From contig NZ_DAFZ01000064.1 in the NCBI RefSeq assembly GCF_002498065.1, positions 1-18,209 of the forward strand: a DNA stretch of 18,209 nt, in the 5' to 3' direction. Positions within the stretch are counted from its first letter, which is position 1. Each line of letters opens with the position of its first letter. This DNA is from Methanoculleus sp. UBA208. Lineage in GTDB: Archaea > Halobacteriota > Methanomicrobia > Methanomicrobiales > Methanoculleaceae. The translations under genes and the position numbers were made by a program. Under the pieces are notes generated by a model. It saw nothing but the letters and a program-made list of their open reading frames with translations. It made no database searches and was not told the origin of the DNA. Shown in pieces: positions 14,718 to 18,209 of the stretch.

Positions 14718-14735
14718 GTTATACAACGATATAAC
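14718..14735. promoter_or_regulatory. dyad in the hypF/winged-helix divergent promoter
   Basis: GTTATA (14718-14723) and TATAAC (14730-14735) form a perfect inverted repeat separated by six bases, inside the 57-base gap between divergent starts. Each arm resembles a TATA element: the left arm is about 28 bases before the GTG at 14750, and on the minus strand the same arm is about 30 bases before the hypF ATG. It could be a two-way promoter core, an operator for the adjacent regulator, or both. Confidence 0.45.
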
Positions 14736-14749
14736 AATAGGGTATCGCA

Positions 14750-15262
14750 GTGACGGGACATATTAAAATTCTTAACGATCCGGTGGAACTGGTTCCTCTT
14801 CTCATAACGTTCAATAATGCTGACTATAAACGGATCTACGAACTCTTGAACAAGGCCTGGCTGACCGAGGGGGATCTTGAGGCGTACGCCGGGACCTCGA
14901 CAGTGACCGAGTGCCTCTCTATCCTCAAGAAGGGAAACCTGATCGAAGAGCAGTGGCGGATGCCGAAGCCCGGAGAGAAACCGACAAAAGAATACCGGGC
15001 GACATACAGCAAGTTCAGAGCTAATTTTCAGTGTTCTATGGGCGATATCGGGGATCTGCTGCATATCGCCGTATCGAACGACGAAGGTCTCCGCACGATC
15101 GTGGATTCGGTCCAGCAGGAGATCGTGGCCGGGACAACTTCTATCGGCGATATATCCCGTAAATACGGGGTCAGTCCGATCTTCATCAAAGGACTGGCGA
15201 AAAGGATCCCCGGTCTCGACGTGAAAGGGCAGGGAATGGTGTTGCTTGACCGACCTCACTGA
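14750..15262 (+). CDS. ArsR-like winged-helix regulator with two helix-turn-helix segments
   Basis: A 170-residue protein. Residues 23-70 form an ArsR-like winged helix (ADYKRIYELLNKAWLTEGDLEAY, then STVTECLSILKKGNLI as recognition helix), followed by a lysine/proline-rich wing at 70-85. A second helix-turn-helix is visible at 128-152 (TTSIGDISRKYGVSPIFIKGLAK). No metal-binding cysteine pair typical of metal-sensing ArsR proteins is present. The GTG start has no strong binding site but lies about 28 bases from a TATA-like element, so translation may be leaderless. It overlaps the next gene by 17 bases. It probably controls its own operon or hypF through the upstream dyad; that is inference. 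Confidence 0.75.
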   Translation: MTGHIKILNDPVELVPLLITFNNADYKRIYELLNKAWLTEGDLEAYAGTSTVTECLSILKKGNLIEEQWRMPKPGEKPTKEYRATYSKFRANFQCSMGDIGDLLHIAVSNDEGLRTIVDSVQQEIVAGTTSIGDISRKYGVSPIFIKGLAKRIPGLDVKGQGMVLLDRPH

Positions 15263-16055
15263 CGATCCCCTTTACGTCATCCTGCGCAGCAAACGGGAGG
15301 CCACCCGGTTCCAGATTCTCGTAGAGATCGCCGAACACCAGCCGGCCGTCCGCCAGCAGGAGATCGCCGGGAAACTCGGCGTGACACCCCAGGCCGTCTC
15401 CGAGTACATCCGGGAACTGGTGGACGAAGGGCTGGTCACCGCTCACGGCCGGGGCCGTTACGAGGTGACGAAGAACGGGATCGAGTGGGTCCTGCGGCAC
15501 GCCGAGGCGCTCGAGTCCTATGCCCGTCACATCAACCGGGACATCATCCAGCAAGTGGCGGTCTGGACGGCCATCGCCCGTGACGAGATCCGGAAAGGAG
15601 ATACGGTCGGCGTCTTCATGCGGAACGGATGGCTTTACGCGACGAAAGAAGAGCAGAGCGCCACCGGGCTCGCGACCATGGACGCCCAGGCCGGGGAAGA
15701 TCTCGGGGTCGCCCAGCTAAACGGCATCATCAAGCACGAGGAAGGGCTCGTCCATGTCTGCAAGGTCCCGCGGGTAGAGCGGGGCGGGTCCCGGCAGGTC
15801 TCGACAGACCTCCTCCGGGATGCTGTCCGGGACGCGGAGATGGTGGGCGCTGTCGGCCTTGAGTCCTACGTGGCCCTCAGGAGGGCGAATATCGACCCGG
15901 ACATGTTCTTCGGCTCCCGGGAGGGCGTCATCGAGGCGGCGTTCCACGGCCGGGAATGCGCAATTCTTATCGTCGATGAGGAGTTTACCGATTTCCTCAA
16001 GCGTCTGGAGACGGTGGGGCTCACCTACACGATCCACGACCTGATCCCGCCATGA
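15246..16055 (+). CDS. MarR-like winged-helix protein with a conserved C-terminal ligand-type domain
   Basis: A 269-residue protein. The N-terminal winged helix covers about 20-78, with QQEIAGKLGVTPQAVSEYIRELVDEGLV at 37-64 as the HTH and a wing at 65-77 (HGRGRYEVTKNG). Residues 90-269 form a separate domain I know only as an uncharacterised C-terminal region of archaeal MarR-type regulators (possibly the one called DUF7839); it is soluble, without membrane segments. The start is a TTG at 15246; AGGGA lies about 10 bases upstream and no in-frame ATG or GTG fits better. It overlaps its upstream neighbour by 17 bases and the helicase by four (ATGA), so the three proteins are made together. Its job is likely linked to the helicase. 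Confidence 0.75.
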   Translation: MTDLTDDPLYVILRSKREATRFQILVEIAEHQPAVRQQEIAGKLGVTPQAVSEYIRELVDEGLVTAHGRGRYEVTKNGIEWVLRHAEALESYARHINRDIIQQVAVWTAIARDEIRKGDTVGVFMRNGWLYATKEEQSATGLATMDAQAGEDLGVAQLNGIIKHEEGLVHVCKVPRVERGGSRQVSTDLLRDAVRDAEMVGAVGLESYVALRRANIDPDMFFGSREGVIEAAFHGRECAILIVDEEFTDFLKRLETVGLTYTIHDLIPP

Positions 16056-18061
16056 AGGTCATCGTCCAGCCTCAGAAAGGCACGTATAAGCTGCTGTTTG
16101 TCGAAGGCGGCCGCGTCGAAGGCTCGGGATTCGTCGATCTGTCCGCGACCCCGAAGGGCCGGCGGCCCAAGAACTTCAAGATGCGCCGCCGGGGCAAACA
16201 GCTCAAGCCCACCCCGACCAGGGACCTGATCGCCCTGCTGCGCCGGTCTTCGGTTCTCCTTGCGGCGAAGAGCCCTGAGTTCGAGTCGTTCCTTGCCGAC
16301 CTCCAGATCCCGGCATCCAGGATCGATATCTGCCGGTACTGCCAGCTCGAGGACCGGTTCGTACCCGTCGATAAGGCGACCGGTGTCAGGTACGGCGGGG
16401 AGTGGATCTGCATGGAGTGCGCAAAGCGCGAGATGCGCCGGGAACTCGGTTACATGGGGAAGTTCGGCGGCTCGGTGCTGGTCCATCTCGAGAAACTCCT
16501 TGCCCAGGTCCGTGATCTCGACCGGGTGCTGGCGTCGGTAGGGCCCGACCGCCCCGACCGGACGCGGACGCTCTTTGACCGGCTCGAGGCGCACGAGGTC
16601 CAGAAGACGGCGCATATCACCGATCTGGCGCTCCCTCCCGCATTCGCGAAGTCCGCCGGGGTCGAATACCTGATGCCCGTCCAGCAGCTCGCCGTCCAGG
16701 ACGGGCTCCTCGAAGGGCAGCACCTCCTCGTCGTCTCGGCCACCGCGAGCGGCAAGACCTTCATCGGGGAGATGGCCGGGATGAAGAACTTCCTCGAGGG
16801 ACGGGGAAGGATGCTCTTTCTGGTCCCGCTGGTCGCCCTCGCGAACCAGAAGTATCAGCGGTTCCGTGACCGCTACGGTCACCTTGTCCGGGTCACCCTG
16901 CAGGTCGGGGTGAGCCGCCTCAACCTCCCCGAGACCCGCCCGGCGGGAGACCGGGACGTCAACGCTCCCGTGGTGGTGGGGACCTACGAGGGGATCGACC
17001 ACGCTCTCCGGACAGGCAGATCCTTGAAGGATATCGGGACCATCGTCATCGACGAGGTCCAGATGCTCGAGGACCCGGAGCGGGGCCACCGCCTCGACGG
17101 GCTGATTGCCCGGCTCAAGCACGTCGCTCCCGACGCCCAGTTCCTCTACCTCTCGGCCACGATCGGGCTTCCCGGACTGCTTGCGGAGAAACTCCGGGCG
17201 AACCTGGTCCGTTACGCGGACCGGCCGGTCCCGCTCGAGCGCCACCTCATCTTCGTGGAGCGGGCGAAAAAGATCAACTTCATCAAGCAGATGGTCGCCG
17301 AGGAGTATAAGGTAAAGTCGTCGAAGGGCTACCGGGGCCAGACGATCGTCTTCACCAACTCCCGGGCGCGCTGCCACGTCATCGCCGACGCCCTCGGAAA
17401 GAAGGCCGCCCCCTACCACGCGGGGCTGACCTCCCAGGAACGCCGCGACGTGGAGCGGCGGTTCGCGAACGGGGAGATCGCCGCTGTGGTCACGACAGCA
17501 GCGCTTGCCGCCGGCGTCGATTTCCCGGCGTCCCAGGTGATCTTCGACGCTCTGGCTATGGGCATCCAGTGGCTCACCGTGCAGGAGTTCCACCAGATGA
17601 TGGGCCGGGCGGGGCGGCCGGACTTCCACGACCTCGGCCGGGTGGTCATCATGGCGGAGCCCGGCGGATCCTATTCCCGGACGTCCGGCAAGACTGAGGA
17701 GGAGGTCGCCGTCGGCCTCCTGCGGGGCGAGATGGAGGAGGTCGCTCCCGAGTATGATATGGAGCAGAGCACGGAGGAGTTCGTCGCGAACGCCGTGGTC
17801 TCGAACGGCGACGAGCAACAGATTATCAGGATGAACCGCACGATGGTCGGGACGCTGGAGCCGGCCCTGCCCACGCTCCTCGATTACGGGCTGGTCCGGC
17901 GGCGGGGCGGGCGTATCGAACTCACCGATATGGCCCGGGTGATGGCCGAGCACTTCATCGGCGCCGAGCGCCTGATCGAGATCAAGGATCTCGTCCGGCG
18001 CATGGACGATGCGGCCGAGATCGTCGCGGAACTCGAGTGTGCCGAGGAGAAGACGCCGTAG
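16052..18061 (+). CDS. SF2 DEAD/DEAH-type helicase with N-terminal zinc ribbon (DUF5814-like)
   Basis: A 669-residue cytosolic helicase. The N-terminal 200 residues start with a small beta-rich, basic part and carry CxxC pairs at 94/97 and 120/123, a probable zinc ribbon. The helicase core shows LMPVQQLAV (207-215, Q-motif position), Walker A SATASGKT (229-236), Walker B IDEVQ (333-337), SAT (368-370), YHAGL (455-459), TTAALAAGVDFP (481-492) and motif VI QMMGRAGRPD (515-524). These are Ski2/Hel308-like, so DNA or RNA unwinding is expected. The C-terminal 140 residues include a winged-helix-like part. I believe the N-terminal region corresponds to DUF5814 of euryarchaeal helicases, recalled rather than searched. 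The ATGA overlap couples it to the MarR-like gene. Substrate is unknown; repair or RNA processing are both plausible. Confidence 0.88.
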   Translation: MKVIVQPQKGTYKLLFVEGGRVEGSGFVDLSATPKGRRPKNFKMRRRGKQLKPTPTRDLIALLRRSSVLLAAKSPEFESFLADLQIPASRIDICRYCQLEDRFVPVDKATGVRYGGEWICMECAKREMRRELGYMGKFGGSVLVHLEKLLAQVRDLDRVLASVGPDRPDRTRTLFDRLEAHEVQKTAHITDLALPPAFAKSAGVEYLMPVQQLAVQDGLLEGQHLLVVSATASGKTFIGEMAGMKNFLEGRGRMLFLVPLVALANQKYQRFRDRYGHLVRVTLQVGVSRLNLPETRPAGDRDVNAPVVVGTYEGIDHALRTGRSLKDIGTIVIDEVQMLEDPERGHRLDGLIARLKHVAPDAQFLYLSATIGLPGLLAEKLRANLVRYADRPVPLERHLIFVERAKKINFIKQMVAEEYKVKSSKGYRGQTIVFTNSRARCHVIADALGKKAAPYHAGLTSQERRDVERRFANGEIAAVVTTAALAAGVDFPASQVIFDALAMGIQWLTVQEFHQMMGRAGRPDFHDLGRVVIMAEPGGSYSRTSGKTEEEVAVGLLRGEMEEVAPEYDMEQSTEEFVANAVVSNGDEQQIIRMNRTMVGTLEPALPTLLDYGLVRRRGGRIELTDMARVMAEHFIGAERLIEIKDLVRRMDDAAEIVAELECAEEKTP

Positions 18062-18064
18062 GGG

Positions 18065-18071
18065 TTTTTTT
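18065..18071 (+). terminator. T-tract terminator after the helicase gene
   Basis: Seven T bases begin four bases after the TAG stop. The arrangement is almost the same as behind L12. Confidence 0.55.
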
Positions 18072-18081
18072 CGGGACTGTC

Positions 18082-18112
18082 GGGGGAGCCGGCCGGAAAA
18101 GATGGCTCTCCC
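18082..18112. other. 9-bp hairpin downstream of the helicase
   Basis: GGGGGAGCC (18082-18090) pairs with GGCTCTCCC (18104-18112) with one G-T wobble around a 13-base loop. It follows the T-tract rather than preceding one, so it is not a classical terminator. The remaining 97 bases hold no supported gene; a short open frame from the ATG at 18179 reaches the window edge. Confidence 0.5.
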
Positions 18113-18209
18113 AAAGACCCGCGATTATTCGTGGTTTCGAGTTCCTTTGTTCCTGGTTTCACGTTTCGGGACATTATAATGCCCATGCACGGATTCCCAC
18201 TGGATATCG

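Noticed and set aside
16025..17953. Minus-strand frame of 642 codons opposite the helicase
   Set aside because: The helicase has every SF2 motif. The antisense product is low-complexity, rich in Asp, Arg, Leu and His, and without domains.

Overview
The window looks like chromosomal DNA of a GC-rich methanogenic euryarchaeon of the Methanomicrobiales, most like Methanoculleus. Signs of this are archaeal-type ribosomal stalk proteins (P0-like L10 and an acidic L12 ending in GLGALFG), an archaeal DtdA D-aminoacyl-tRNA deacylase, archaeal FtsZ, SecE (Sec61-gamma) and Spt5/NusG, a molybdopterin gene set with a MoeA fused to a binding-protein domain, and HypF. Many genes overlap by 4 bases, and promoters look like BRE/TATA boxes with short or absent leaders. 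The genus is inferred from protein character, not from a search.

Layout. Bases 1-500 hold no convincing gene. They begin with a poly-G/poly-C tract and continue with a dense set of stem-loops and a three-copy hairpin-tailed repeat. At 501-983 (+) lies a LOG-like nucleotide-binding protein whose 3' end overlaps, tail to tail, the molybdopterin operon 4147->910 (-): a small four-cysteine protein, MoeA, and a MoeA/periplasmic-binding-like fusion, all translationally coupled. Divergent from it runs dtdA-ftsZ-secE-nusG (4241-7343, +), coupled through ATGA overlaps at two of its three junctions. A T-tract and a new TATA box then separate nusG from the ribosomal operon L11-L1-L10-L12 (7540-10080, +). 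A candidate structured control element lies between L11 and L1.

After the L12 terminator comes about 430 bases without a supported gene, then a stand-alone AlbA_2/Schlafen-type gene (10517-12199, +). It is visibly more AT-rich than its neighbours and is probably an acquired gene. It converges with hypF (14692->12482, -) across an AT-rich spacer containing 10-bp-phased repeats. hypF is divergent from a three-gene set (14750-18061, +) of two winged-helix proteins and a zinc-ribbon helicase. The 57-base divergent gap carries a perfect dyad, GTTATA-N6-TATAAC.

Together the genes cover core information processing (stalk, transcription elongation, secretion, D-amino-acid proofreading, division) plus cofactor assembly for methanogenic enzymes: molybdopterin for formylmethanofuran and formate dehydrogenases, and the CN ligand for NiFe hydrogenases. 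No complete new defence or mobile system is evident. The parts that most deserve a second look are the wHTH-wHTH-helicase operon with its dyad, the L11-L1 hairpin, the phased repeat behind the AlbA_2 gene, and the four-cysteine protein of the moeA operon.
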